Assembly: GCA_965207705.1 (NCBI GenBank)
Contig: OZ242292.1
Location: 1,054,001 to 1,118,000, forward strand
Direction: 5' to 3'
DNA length: 64,000 nucleotides
Origin: JAAOII01 sp965207705
GTDB lineage: Bacteria; Pseudomonadota; Gammaproteobacteria; CBDBNL01; JAAOII01
Both the position numbers and the translations under genes were made by a program. The notes beneath the pieces are model-generated. The model had not been told where the DNA came from and searched no databases. It was given only the letters and a program-made list of their open reading frames with translations. Within the stretch, counting starts at the first letter, position 1, and each line of letters starts with the position of its first letter. This document shows, piece by piece, positions 8,365 through 16,722 of the stretch.

Positions 8365-9383
8365 CCATTTGCAAGGTTTATATAATCTTTATTTAGTTCT
8401 ATCCCCAAATAATTTACTCCCAATTGCTTTGCCGCCACACATTCAGAACCAGAACCAGCAAACGGCACTAATGCCGTCCCAACCTCTTCGCCTGCCACAG
8501 CAGATCTGATGAGTTGCTGGGTTAAATATAATGGTTTTTGTGTGGGGTGTTTAATAACAGAATGCTCGCGATGATGTTTTAGCTCGGAAGGAGGGAATAT
8601 CTGATTATCGCAGGTTTGACATAGAAACCATCTCTCGCTCGCACCAGCGCCGCCTGCTAAAGCCGGATAATGCAATACGTCACGCGGCAAGGCGCCGCGT
8701 GGATGCACATTGTAAACTGTATCTTTGTTTTGATTGTTATAACGGCAGGGCACGCTCAAACGCTTCTTGCCGCCAAGTTTTTTATAACTCTCGGTATAAG
8801 GAATACGGATCTCATCAATGTTGATAATTGGGCGTTTGCCTTTCCAAAAACAAATTATGGTTTCATGGCTTCTCTGCCAAAACTTGGATGAAGGAACTGC
8901 CTTGTTCGTGTAGTGCCAAGCCAGCCACCTTTGTTTATCCAAGGGAAAGCGCACTGCCAAGTGCGCAATTATTTCGCTCAAGCCATATACATAAACGGGC
9001 TTGCCCTGCTTAACTAAGCGTAAGCATTCGTGCAACCATTGCTCACACCACGAGATATATTCATCGATATGAAGATTGTCGTCATCAATTTTGTTGCCAA
9101 AATCCTTGCCAATGTTGTAGGGCGGATCTGCAATGATAACGTCAAATAAATCATTTTGTTTTATATTTTGCAATACCTTGAGTGCATCTCCACAGATTAT
9201 GGAGTTTAATGGAGGTAATTCAGGCGATTGGTTATCTTTTGGTTTAATTGGATTTAAAAATATTTCTTTTTGTTGCAGAGGATTATAATCCTTGGCGGTA
9301 ACTCCCTCCCGCGCAGTCTCCCGTGCAGTATCCGAGCGGAGATTATTCTGTTGGAGTTTCAATGTTCGCGTTGCGTTTGCCAA
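8340..9383 (-). CDS. Site-specific DNA methyltransferase (beta class)
   Basis: A 347-residue modification enzyme partnered with the endonuclease that overlaps its 3' end. Motif IV, DPPYN (86-90), comes before motif I, FAGSGSE (about 308-314), the order of beta-class N6-adenine or N4-cytosine methyltransferases. HPTQKP precedes motif I as usual. A small Cys/His cluster, CQTC…HHREH, lies just before HPTQKP and could bind zinc. The first about 60 residues are not conserved in appearance and a later start is possible. The gene directly follows psd on the other side, at the edge of the defence island. Confidence 0.85.
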   Translation of the reverse strand: MANATRTLKLQQNNLRSDTARETAREGVTAKDYNPLQQKEIFLNPIKPKDNQSPELPPLNSIICGDALKVLQNIKQNDLFDVIIADPPYNIGKDFGNKIDDDNLHIDEYISWCEQWLHECLRLVKQGKPVYVYGLSEIIAHLAVRFPLDKQRWLAWHYTNKAVPSSKFWQRSHETIICFWKGKRPIINIDEIRIPYTESYKKLGGKKRLSVPCRYNNQNKDTVYNVHPRGALPRDVLHYPALAGGAGASERWFLCQTCDNQIFPPSELKHHREHSVIKHPTQKPLYLTQQLIRSAVAGEEVGTALVPFAGSGSECVAAKQLGVNYLGIELNKDYINLANGWLQQCDQ

Positions 9384-9440
9384 AAGTAATATGCCAAGTT
9401 AATTATTAATGTTAATATTATACTCGATTTACAAGGGGGG

Positions 9441-10376
9441 CTATGTGGTAAATAGTGGCTCCCCCATTTTGATGGGGGTGTTAGGGTTGGGGACAAGGGA
9501 TAGGTCGCGGTTTTCCAATAGCATGACTACGGTGGAGCCCATTTCAAAGTATCCAAGTTCATCTCCTTTGTTAAATTTTTGTGGGGTAGTGCGCTTCTCG
9601 GCGGCAGAACGGGCGTGATAAACTGATCCCCAAGCCGTCCCGATAGACGAAACAAATAAGGCGGCAACCATCACATAAGCCATCATTCCATATTCTGTTG
9701 CAAATACACAAGACAAACGCTGATTATGAGCGTATAAAGAGGGGAATCGTTTCACGCTTTTTTCGTTCACCGAGTAAAGCTCGCCTGGAATGAAGTTGGC
9801 AAGAGTAAGCGTAGCGGCGCAGGGGACATGGACGCGATGATAGTTATGCGGCGCCAAATAGATAACCGTGCTTTGCCCGTTGCTGAGAGATTTAACGCGA
9901 GAGTCATCTTCTTCTAAACCAAGGAGTTCGCTAACCGAATAGTCCGCTCCCTTGATGTTGCGGATAATTGGTGACTGGGGTGGCGACTTAGATGGGGAGG
10001 GGGGCGGAGATGATGCGGCATGCGAAATTGTAGGCGTCGTTGCACCTGGGCTAGCGGAATCAGATATGCCTGCAGAACTCAAAGCGACGGTTGTCTTAGC
10101 TGATATTCTGCCATGCTGAATTATGCCGCCATTGGTTAAGGTTCCGTCTGCTGGAGATACAAACGCCGAGGCAGATAAAGGGCGGGCATTCGCTTTGAGG
10201 CGGCGCGTGAAAAAATCGTTGAAGCTAATATAATTGCGTAGCTGCGAATGTAACGCCTCTTGCATATTTGGCTTGTATATAAGTATAAACAGATAGATTA
10301 ACAGATTCTTTAACCAACGAATACGACAGTCAGTTAAGGCGCGGGCGGCGGCGGATAAATTCTTTTTCAAGTTCAT
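9441..10376 (-). CDS. psd: Phosphatidylserine decarboxylase proenzyme
   Basis: Psd makes phosphatidylethanolamine at the inner membrane after self-cleavage to a pyruvoyl enzyme. The cleavage site is visible as MGST near residue 281-284 (numbered from an upstream GTG at 10382). The conserved parts FNDFFTRRLK, SPADG and LAPHNYHRVH are present. The ATG at 10376 overlaps the panC stop as ATGA and is the better start; it gives 311 residues. Between the N-terminal part and LGLEEDD there is a roughly 40-residue Ser/Pro/Ala-rich insertion with no counterpart in typical Psd. Confidence 0.92.
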   Translation of the reverse strand: MNLKKNLSAAARALTDCRIRWLKNLLIYLFILIYKPNMQEALHSQLRNYISFNDFFTRRLKANARPLSASAFVSPADGTLTNGGIIQHGRISAKTTVALSSAGISDSASPGATTPTISHAASSPPPSPSKSPPQSPIIRNIKGADYSVSELLGLEEDDSRVKSLSNGQSTVIYLAPHNYHRVHVPCAATLTLANFIPGELYSVNEKSVKRFPSLYAHNQRLSCVFATEYGMMAYVMVAALFVSSIGTAWGSVYHARSAAEKRTTPQKFNKGDELGYFEMGSTVVMLLENRDLSLVPNPNTPIKMGEPLFTT

Positions 10377-11218
10377 TCGCACACAATGTTATCAATAAGA
10401 CGAGCTTTGCCAAGATATGCCGCTCCCAAAATAACAGGTTGTTTATCATCGGGACTTGCGGGCTGCAGGTCGCTTTGGCGACATATATGAATATAGTCAG
10501 GACGGAATCCTATTTCTTGTAGGCGAGTTAATGCTTGTTCTTCCAGCTGTTGATAATCCTTGTTGCCTCCCTGAATGTCACTTGCCAGTTGTTGCAAAGT
10601 GGCATAAAATTGTGGAGCTATGGCGCGCTGCTGTTTGGTCAGGTAGCGGTTGCGTGAGCTCAATGCCAAGCCATCATCGGCGCGTCCAGTATCCACCGCT
10701 ATGATGTTCACAGGGAAGTGGAGTTCTTTTACCATTATCTGCACTAACCTTAATTGTTGAAAGTCCTTCTTGCCAAATGCCGCATGATGTGGCTTAACTA
10801 AATTAAACAACAAAGCAACTATAGTCAGCACTCCGATAAAATGCGGCGGGCGGCTAACTCCGCAGTGTAGCCCTGTCATTGAGGAGATATTAACCTGAGT
10901 CAGCGGGTGCTTGCCAGTGACATAAATATCTTCGGCGCGTGGAATAAACACTGCCTTAGCTCCTGCTGTGGTGCAGATTTGCAAGTCCTGTTCCTCCGTG
11001 CGCGGGTAGGCATCAAGATCTTCCCCCTCAGCAAACTGAGTTGGATTAACAAAAATGCTAACCACTAAAACATCACAACAAGAACGGATGTTGTGCATGA
11101 GTTTGCTGTGTCCTTCGTGTAGATTGCCAAGGGTGGGGACAAAACCGATGGACTTGCCTTCTCGGCGAAGTTTATCAGCAAGCGCAGACATTTCCTGAGG
11201 CGAACGGATTATTTGCAT
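10373..11218 (-). CDS. panC: Pantothenate synthetase
   Basis: PanC joins pantoate and beta-alanine with ATP. The nucleotide site NLHEGHSKLM (HxGH) is present, as are FVNPTQF and LSSRNRYL. The length of 281 residues is normal. It lies 62 bases downstream of panB on the same strand and is joined to psd by an ATGA overlap, so panB-panC-psd probably form one operon for pantothenate (coenzyme A) and phospholipid synthesis. Confidence 0.96.
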   Translation of the reverse strand: MQIIRSPQEMSALADKLRREGKSIGFVPTLGNLHEGHSKLMHNIRSCCDVLVVSIFVNPTQFAEGEDLDAYPRTEEQDLQICTTAGAKAVFIPRAEDIYVTGKHPLTQVNISSMTGLHCGVSRPPHFIGVLTIVALLFNLVKPHHAAFGKKDFQQLRLVQIMVKELHFPVNIIAVDTGRADDGLALSSRNRYLTKQQRAIAPQFYATLQQLASDIQGGNKDYQQLEEQALTRLQEIGFRPDYIHICRQSDLQPASPDDKQPVILGAAYLGKARLIDNIVCE

Positions 11219-11280
11219 GGTAGTATTATTTTAGCAATTCAGAAACTCAGATGCCAGAGTGACTCGCAGCACAAATAAGA

Positions 11281-12069
11281 TTAATTATAGCTGTGTTCAG
11301 CGCTTGGGAACTCGCCAGCAATGACCTGTTGGCGGAAAAGTCCGATTGCTTCTGCAATAGAATCTGTTGACTCTAAGAAGTTCTTGACAAAAGAAGGGGG
11401 GTTGGGGCTCAGCCCCAGCATATCATAAACAACCAGTACCTGAGCGTCTGTCCCCTTGCCACTGCCTATCCCTATGACTGGCACCTGCGCTTGCTTGGTG
11501 ATCTGCTCAGCCACTTCGGCAACCACGCATTCCAACAACAGCATATCCGCGCCAGCATCCTCCGCTTGCTTTGCCAAATCCAACAGCTCGTTTACTTGTC
11601 CGTCATTGCGACCTTTTATGCGATAACCGCCTTCTTTTTCTGCTTGTTGCGGACGCAATCCTAAATGGGCGCAAAAAGATATTCCTTGGCGACTAACTTG
11701 ATGGAGGGTAGGCATCATAGCGGCATCTGCTTCAAATTTTACAATCTCAGCTCCAGCGCGTCTCAACCTGAGACAAGAAGCAATTGCTATTGAAGTGTCG
11801 TAAGCACAGCCGATAGGAATATCCGCCATCAACAACGAAGTACTATTACCGCGTGCCACCATCTCGGTATGCCTGGCGATGTCCGCCAGCGAAACCAGTG
11901 AAGTTGAACTATGTCCTTGAATTACCATGCCTAAGCTATCGCCAACTAAAATCACCTCCACTTGCTGCTCGGATATAATGCGAGAGAAAGTGGCATCATA
12001 AGCAGTAAGGCAAGCAAAGCGATTGCCTTTACGCACTGATTGTTTAATTTGTTGAAGTTTGTTCTTCAT
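11281..12069 (-). CDS. panB: 3-methyl-2-oxobutanoate hydroxymethyltransferase
   Basis: PanB makes ketopantoate, the first committed step of pantothenate synthesis. The 262-residue TIM-barrel protein shows VGDSLGMVIQGHSST, the metal-site segment ADIPIG, and CAHLGLRPQ. The length is normal. A possible -10 element (TAAAAT on the minus strand) ends 6 bases before the ATG, without a convincing -35. The gene heads the panB-panC-psd run and is divergent from thrB. Confidence 0.95.
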   Translation of the reverse strand: MKNKLQQIKQSVRKGNRFACLTAYDATFSRIISEQQVEVILVGDSLGMVIQGHSSTSLVSLADIARHTEMVARGNSTSLLMADIPIGCAYDTSIAIASCLRLRRAGAEIVKFEADAAMMPTLHQVSRQGISFCAHLGLRPQQAEKEGGYRIKGRNDGQVNELLDLAKQAEDAGADMLLLECVVAEVAEQITKQAQVPVIGIGSGKGTDAQVLVVYDMLGLSPNPPSFVKNFLESTDSIAEAIGLFRQQVIAGEFPSAEHSYN

Positions 12070-12141
12070 AATAATATTTTACACCAAGCGGGGGCGGGTA
12101 ACCAGAAGCTCTGTAGAAACCATATCGTGAATTCCAACAAC

Positions 12142-12201
12142 TTAACACACCCCCTAACACCCCCCTTTAACAAATCCCCTTAACACCCTCCCCCCTTAAC
12201 A
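12142..12201. repeat. C-rich imperfect direct repeats
   Basis: About five irregular units of the form TTAACA followed by a C run lie between the divergent panB and thrB genes. The last TTAACA coincides with the candidate -35 element of thrB. No coding or known binding function is evident. Confidence 0.4.
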
Positions 12202-12225
12202 AATATAAGGTTTGTTTGCTACAAT
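12196..12225 (+). promoter_or_regulatory. Candidate thrB promoter
   Basis: TTAACA (12196-12201), an 18-base spacer and TACAAT (12220-12225). A second AT-rich element, TATATA at 12232-12237, lies 6 bases before a mini-ORF ATG and could equally serve as a -10. Confidence 0.35.
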
Positions 12226-12243
12226 ATGGACTATATAAACTAT

Positions 12244-12261
12244 ATGAACACCTCTATATGA
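12244..12261 (+). CDS. Possible 5-codon leader ORF (MNTSI) overlapping thrB
   Basis: ATG at 12244 opens a five-codon frame whose TGA stop overlaps the thrB start as ATGA. It has the same layout as the longer leader ORFs before the array genes at 43.2 and 44.4 kb. It has only one Thr and one Ile codon, so it does not look like a classic threonine attenuator. Translation is unproven. Confidence 0.25.
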   Translation: MNTSI

Positions 12262-13259
12262 ATAAATGGACTTTGCGCATTCCTGGCAGTAGCGGCAACA
12301 TGGGCGCTGGCTTTGATTGTTTTGGTTTAGCGCTCAGCATATACAATGAGTTTTCATGGACACCCGCTGATGAGTATTCGCTATCATTTTCTGGTTCAGT
12401 GGAAATTGCCGCAGATTCACGTCAACTCAACAAAAATTATGTTGTCAAGGCATATAAGCATGCCTGCGATTTTCTTGACATTGCCGAACGTCCTTTTGCT
12501 ATTCACACAGAAGTAAATATTCCTTTGCGCGGCGGGATGGGTTCCAGTGGCACCGCAATTATAGCTGGCTGCGCTATTGCTTTCCTACAAAAGAAAGAGC
12601 AAGCCGGGGGAACAGGAGGAATAGAGGAAGCAGGGGGAACAGGGGGTATCCAAGAAGTATCTAACAAGCAGCTCTCATATATAGATAATGATTTGCGGCA
12701 CCAGATTCTGCAGTTAGCAAGCGAATTAGAAAAACATCCAGACAATGCTGCCCCCAGCATTTATGGCGGCTTTGTAATAAGCACCGTAGCAAAAGAAGTA
12801 CGTGCTTATAAATTCCCGGTATCTTCAAAGATAAAGTGCTGGATTATTATGCCGCAAGCCGAAGTGTCCACCAACGAATCGCGCCTTAGCTTGCCGCCAG
12901 ACGTGCCGCGGCAAGAAGCGGTGTTTAATATCTCCCATGGCGCGCTAACTGCTGTTGCCTTTGCCACGCAAAAATATGATTTACTTAAAAACGCGGTGAT
13001 GGATAAAATGCATGAAGCACAACGCGATAATATTTATAATTACCAAGACCTTAAACAGCTGCTGTTAAATGCGGGGGCGCTAAGCGTTTCGCTGAGTGGT
13101 AGCGGTCCTACCATGTTGGTGCTGGTGGAGGAGCTATCAGAAGAATTAAAAGCAACAGTAAATAAGCATTTCAATGGTGTTAAAATAGATTACAAGGAAA
13201 CTTTAATGGAAGTGGACAACCAAGGAATGACGATTAACTGCGAAGCATTAAATAAATGA
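12258..13259 (+). CDS. thrB: Homoserine kinase (GHMP family)
   Basis: ThrB phosphorylates homoserine for threonine synthesis. The start chosen at 12258 gives MNKWTLRIPGSSGNMGAGFD, the expected GHMP N-terminus; an upstream in-frame ATG at 12216 would add 14 residues lying in the promoter region. The ATP-binding motif PLRGGMGSSGTA and the C-terminal SLSGSGPTM are intact. A Gly/Thr/Glu insertion made of two 9-residue repeats follows the motif region (see the repeat at 12603). The gene lies 7 bases before polA. Confidence 0.9.
   Translation: MNKWTLRIPGSSGNMGAGFDCFGLALSIYNEFSWTPADEYSLSFSGSVEIAADSRQLNKNYVVKAYKHACDFLDIAERPFAIHTEVNIPLRGGMGSSGTAIIAGCAIAFLQKKEQAGGTGGIEEAGGTGGIQEVSNKQLSYIDNDLRHQILQLASELEKHPDNAAPSIYGGFVISTVAKEVRAYKFPVSSKIKCWIIMPQAEVSTNESRLSLPPDVPRQEAVFNISHGALTAVAFATQKYDLLKNAVMDKMHEAQRDNIYNYQDLKQLLLNAGALSVSLSGSGPTMLVLVEELSEELKATVNKHFNGVKIDYKETLMEVDNQGMTINCEALNK
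12603..12656 (+). repeat. 27-bp tandem repeat inside thrB
   Basis: Two 27-base units (12603-12629 and 12630-12656) encode successive copies of AGGTGGI(E/Q)E in homoserine kinase. The duplication is in frame. Confidence 0.75.
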
Positions 13260-13266
13260 GGAACAA

Positions 13267-15954
13267 ATGAGTAAATCTTCTTTAATTTTGGTGGATACAT
13301 CTGGGTACATCTTTCGCGCCCATCACGCTATGATGCATACGGGATTAACCTCACCAGACGGCAAGCCGACCCATGTTATAATGGGTGTTTTAAATATGCT
13401 GGAAAGATTGCGCAAGCAATACCCCGATGGTTTATTGGTAACCGTGTTTGATTGCAAAGGTAACGGCGTTCGCGCCGACTGGGATGTCAACTATAAAGCT
13501 AACCGCCCCCCCACTCCACCAGAATTGTCCGAGCAAATACCACCGCTATTGGATATAGTTAAGGCGCGTGGCATCCCCTTAGTTAAAGAAGACAACTGGG
13601 AGGCGGATGATGCTATCGCTTCTTTAGTGCGTGAGGCAAAAGGCAAATATTCTGACATATATATAGTGACACGCGATAAAGACCTGGCTCAGTTAGTTGA
13701 CGATAAGGTGCGGATTATCGCAGACGATGCCAAAGGTGAGCTATGGGATAGCAAAGTAGTTGTAGAAAAATATGGCGTGGCGCCGCTCCAAATCCCGGAC
13801 TATCTTAGTTTAATTGGAGACAAGGTAGATAATATACCTGGTGTTGATAAGGTTGGACCCAAGACCGCAGTTGAATGGATTAGTAAGTTTGGTTCATTAC
13901 AGAAGATTATTGACAATGCGGCGGATATTCCTGGCAAAGTGGGAGAGAATCTGCGTGCTGCCATCCCCCATCTGCCGTTGACGTTAAAGATGAACACTCT
14001 AATCCATGATGCCAAACTTAAAACACCGTTATCCACGCTTAAGCAAACTGCGCCTGATACTGGCAAACTGCAAAAGATGTATATTGAGTTCGGGCTGCAT
14101 AAGTTTTTGAATGAGCTACAAATAGAGGATACTACTAAGCGAGAGTACAAAATAATTCTGCAACAGCAGGAGTGGGATAAGCTGCTGAGCAGATTAAACA
14201 CAAGCTCATCTTTTGCCTTTGATTTGGAGACAGATGGACTTGATCATATCTCCTCTAAGATAGTTGGCTTTGCCTTTGCACTTAAAAAAAATGAAGGGTT
14301 TTATGTGCCGTGCGAGCATAGTTACATGGGAGCCCCCCTACAATTAAAAACTGCGGATATTTTGCGCGACATCAAGCCCTTGTTTGCAGATAAAAGTAAA
14401 ACCATTGTTGCCCATAACATTAAATTTGATTGCCATATTCTTGCCAACCACGGACAAGAGTTTCCCGCTTGCTACGATGATACTATGTTGATGTCTTATG
14501 TTCATAATTCCTCGGGACGCCACAATCTTACCTCTTTAGCAGAAAACTATCTGAAGTATAGTAAAAAAGATTTTACCGACTTGGCAGGTAAAGGTAAAAA
14601 ACAACTCACTTTTGACCTCATAGAAATTGATGCGGCTGGCGATTATGCCGCCGATGATGCTAATGCCTGCTTCTGCTTGCACAATATTTTTAACCAAAAG
14701 CTTAACGAGGAGAAGCAAGTGCGAGCGGTGTATGAAAAAATAGAACGTCCTTTGGTGAAAATATTGCTGGAAATGGAAAGGCACGGGGCGCTACTGGATA
14801 TTGAGCAGTTGCGGCAGCAAAGCCAAAAACTGGCGAAGGGCATGGCAGAGATTGAAAAGAAGGTCTTCAAGCAGGCAGACAAGATTTTTAATATTAACTC
14901 ACCAGCGCAGTTGAAAACAATTTTATTTGAAGAGATGGGTTTCACCGCCGATAAAAAGACCGCAGGCGGACAGCTATCCACTGCCGAGAATGTGCTAGCA
15001 GACCTTGCCAAAGAGCATGAATTCCCTCGCCTGATTTTAGATTATCGCACCTTGAGCAAACTGAAGAATACCTATACGGATACCCTGCCGCTGTTGGCAA
15101 AAGAGGGAACTAATAGAGTGCATACTTCCTTTCATCAGGCGGTGGCAAGTACTGGACGACTTTCCTCGGTAAATCCCAATCTGCAAAATATTCCCATCCG
15201 CACTGCAGAAGGACGTAATATTCGCGGTGCATTTATTGCTCCACCTGGAATGGTGATAGCATCAGCTGATTATTCACAAATAGAACTGCGCATAATGGCA
15301 CATTTATCTGGTGACAAAGCATTACTTAAAGCATTTGAGAAAGAACAGGATATTCATAGCGCCACTGCCGCTGAAGTATTTGGCGTAAAACTGGAGGAGG
15401 TTGACCAGGAGCAAAGAAGGCGCGCCAAGATGATTAACTTTGGCTTAATCTATGGTATGTCTGCCTTCGGGCTTGCCAAGCAGTTGTTGATAAGCAATAA
15501 AGAAGCACAGGATTTTGTTAATCTATATTTTGAACGTTACCCAGGGGTATTGCAATATATGGAAGACACTCGCGCCAGCGCGGCAAAACTTGGCTGGGCG
15601 GAGACACTGAGCGGCAGACGAGTATATTTGCCGCAGATTAATAGCAGCAATTTTGCGGCAAAGCAAGGAGCTGTGCGTGCCGCCATCAATGCCCCAGTTC
15701 AAGGAAGCGCCGCTGATTTAATAAAATTGGCAATGATAAAGTTGCAACCGCAATTAAAAGAGAGTGATGGCGAGGCAACTATGATTTTGCAGGTTCACGA
15801 TGAACTGCTCTTTGAGATAAAAGAAGACGCCCTTGATAAATACAAAAAGATTGTCTGTGATGTAATGGAATCCGTAGCGCCCTTAGATACAAAACTAAAG
15901 GTGCAATTGAAAGTGGATTTTGGTTACGGCGCCAACTGGAAAGTCGCCCACTAA
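13267..15954 (+). CDS. polA: DNA polymerase I
   Basis: Full-length 895-residue polymerase used in repair and Okazaki-fragment processing. The 5'-3' exonuclease domain (about 1-290) has DTSGYIFRAHH, EADDAIA and VTRDKDL. The 3'-5' exonuclease domain has FDLETDGLD, with the metal-binding Asp and Glu intact. The polymerase domain has motif A ASADYSQIELRIMAH, motif B RRRAKMINFGLIYG and motif C LQVHDELLFE. A Shine-Dalgarno GAGGAAC precedes the ATG. It follows thrB closely and converges with bioY. Confidence 0.97.
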   Translation: MSKSSLILVDTSGYIFRAHHAMMHTGLTSPDGKPTHVIMGVLNMLERLRKQYPDGLLVTVFDCKGNGVRADWDVNYKANRPPTPPELSEQIPPLLDIVKARGIPLVKEDNWEADDAIASLVREAKGKYSDIYIVTRDKDLAQLVDDKVRIIADDAKGELWDSKVVVEKYGVAPLQIPDYLSLIGDKVDNIPGVDKVGPKTAVEWISKFGSLQKIIDNAADIPGKVGENLRAAIPHLPLTLKMNTLIHDAKLKTPLSTLKQTAPDTGKLQKMYIEFGLHKFLNELQIEDTTKREYKIILQQQEWDKLLSRLNTSSSFAFDLETDGLDHISSKIVGFAFALKKNEGFYVPCEHSYMGAPLQLKTADILRDIKPLFADKSKTIVAHNIKFDCHILANHGQEFPACYDDTMLMSYVHNSSGRHNLTSLAENYLKYSKKDFTDLAGKGKKQLTFDLIEIDAAGDYAADDANACFCLHNIFNQKLNEEKQVRAVYEKIERPLVKILLEMERHGALLDIEQLRQQSQKLAKGMAEIEKKVFKQADKIFNINSPAQLKTILFEEMGFTADKKTAGGQLSTAENVLADLAKEHEFPRLILDYRTLSKLKNTYTDTLPLLAKEGTNRVHTSFHQAVASTGRLSSVNPNLQNIPIRTAEGRNIRGAFIAPPGMVIASADYSQIELRIMAHLSGDKALLKAFEKEQDIHSATAAEVFGVKLEEVDQEQRRRAKMINFGLIYGMSAFGLAKQLLISNKEAQDFVNLYFERYPGVLQYMEDTRASAAKLGWAETLSGRRVYLPQINSSNFAAKQGAVRAAINAPVQGSAADLIKLAMIKLQPQLKESDGEATMILQVHDELLFEIKEDALDKYKKIVCDVMESVAPLDTKLKVQLKVDFGYGANWKVAH

Positions 15955-15971
15955 ATAAAAAACTATTTAGT
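15950..15971. terminator. Possible bidirectional hairpin between polA and bioY
   Basis: A perfect 8-base inverted repeat (ACTAAATA / TATTTAGT) with a 6-base A-rich loop spans both convergent stop codons. The stem is all A/T apart from one G/C pair and no strong U tract follows, so it is a weak terminator at best. Confidence 0.3.
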
Positions 15972-16529
15972 CGTGTGGCGCAAGATTCTCAAGCTTAATG
16001 TAGCCAACACAACTTTTAGCATATCTCCTATGATAAAAGGAGCAACGCCAGCAGTGAAAGCCGTCTTATAACCAATTAAGGCGCCCAACCAAATATAGCC
16101 GCATAAGTATATAAGAGCGATTGCCGCACTCATCATAATAAGACAAGCAAAGTTCTTTCTATCTAACCCATACTTAACTCCATAACCAAGCAACAGTGCC
16201 GCCGCTATAAAGCCAATCAAATAGCCGCCAGTGGGTCCAACCATATAGGCGATTCCTATGCCTAACTGAGGTGTGCCGGCAAAAACAGGTAATCCTGCAG
16301 CTCCCACCGCCAAATAAGCACCGATAGTCGCAACGCCCAAACGCAAGCCAGAAACAGCACAGATGACTAAGATAGCCAAGGTCTGCAATGTCATAGGAAC
16401 TGGATAAAAGGGCACGGATATTTTAGCGGAAAGGGTTAATAAGCCCACTCCCAATAGAACAACCGCACTAGCGCGCGCCAACTGATAAGGGCGTTCAACC
16501 CATAATTTATCTAAAATTGCTGTATTCAT
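15963..16529 (-). CDS. bioY: Biotin transporter BioY (ECF S component)
   Basis: A 188-residue membrane protein with about six transmembrane helices and the BioY features FYPVPMTLQTLA, VGAAGLPVFAG and GPTGGYLIGF. BioY binds biotin and can work with the ECF energizing module or alone. No ECF ATPase or biotin-synthesis gene adjoins it here. The 193 bases upstream, up to the permease stop codon, hold a TATAAT-like sequence on the minus strand but no convincing BirA operator. Confidence 0.9.
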   Translation of the reverse strand: MNTAILDKLWVERPYQLARASAVVLLGVGLLTLSAKISVPFYPVPMTLQTLAILVICAVSGLRLGVATIGAYLAVGAAGLPVFAGTPQLGIGIAYMVGPTGGYLIGFIAAALLLGYGVKYGLDRKNFACLIMMSAAIALIYLCGYIWLGALIGYKTAFTAGVAPFIIGDMLKVVLATLSLRILRHTTK

Positions 16530-16647
16530 AATTTATCTTTAATAGTTAATTCAAAAAATGTATAGAGGATATTATAAACAAACTTTACTGTTTTTAATAC
16601 AAATTGCGAGCATACCGATGCATTATTCCAAGTATCAAACATTTAGC

Positions 16648-16720
16648 GGGCGGAGCAAGGGGGGTAAATAAAAGGGGGGATGAATATAAGCCCTCCGCCC
16701 CTACAGAAACGATGTCGTTT
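16648..16720. other. Inverted repeats between bioY and the ABC permease
   Basis: GGGCGGAG (16648-16655) can pair with CTCCGCCC (16693-16700) across a 37-base loop. A second near-palindrome, AAACGATGTCGTTT, lies at 16707-16720 next to the permease stop codon. They may act in transcript termination of the permease on the minus strand; there is no classical U tract. Confidence 0.25.
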
Positions 16721-16722
16721 AT

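Noticed and set aside
12244..12261. Threonine attenuator peptide
   Set aside because: The mini-ORF has only one Thr and one Ile codon and no terminator hairpin is visible before thrB.
16530..16620. BirA operator upstream of bioY
   Set aside because: TTGTATTAA and TTGTTTATAA-like segments are present but do not form the symmetric arms expected of a BirA site.
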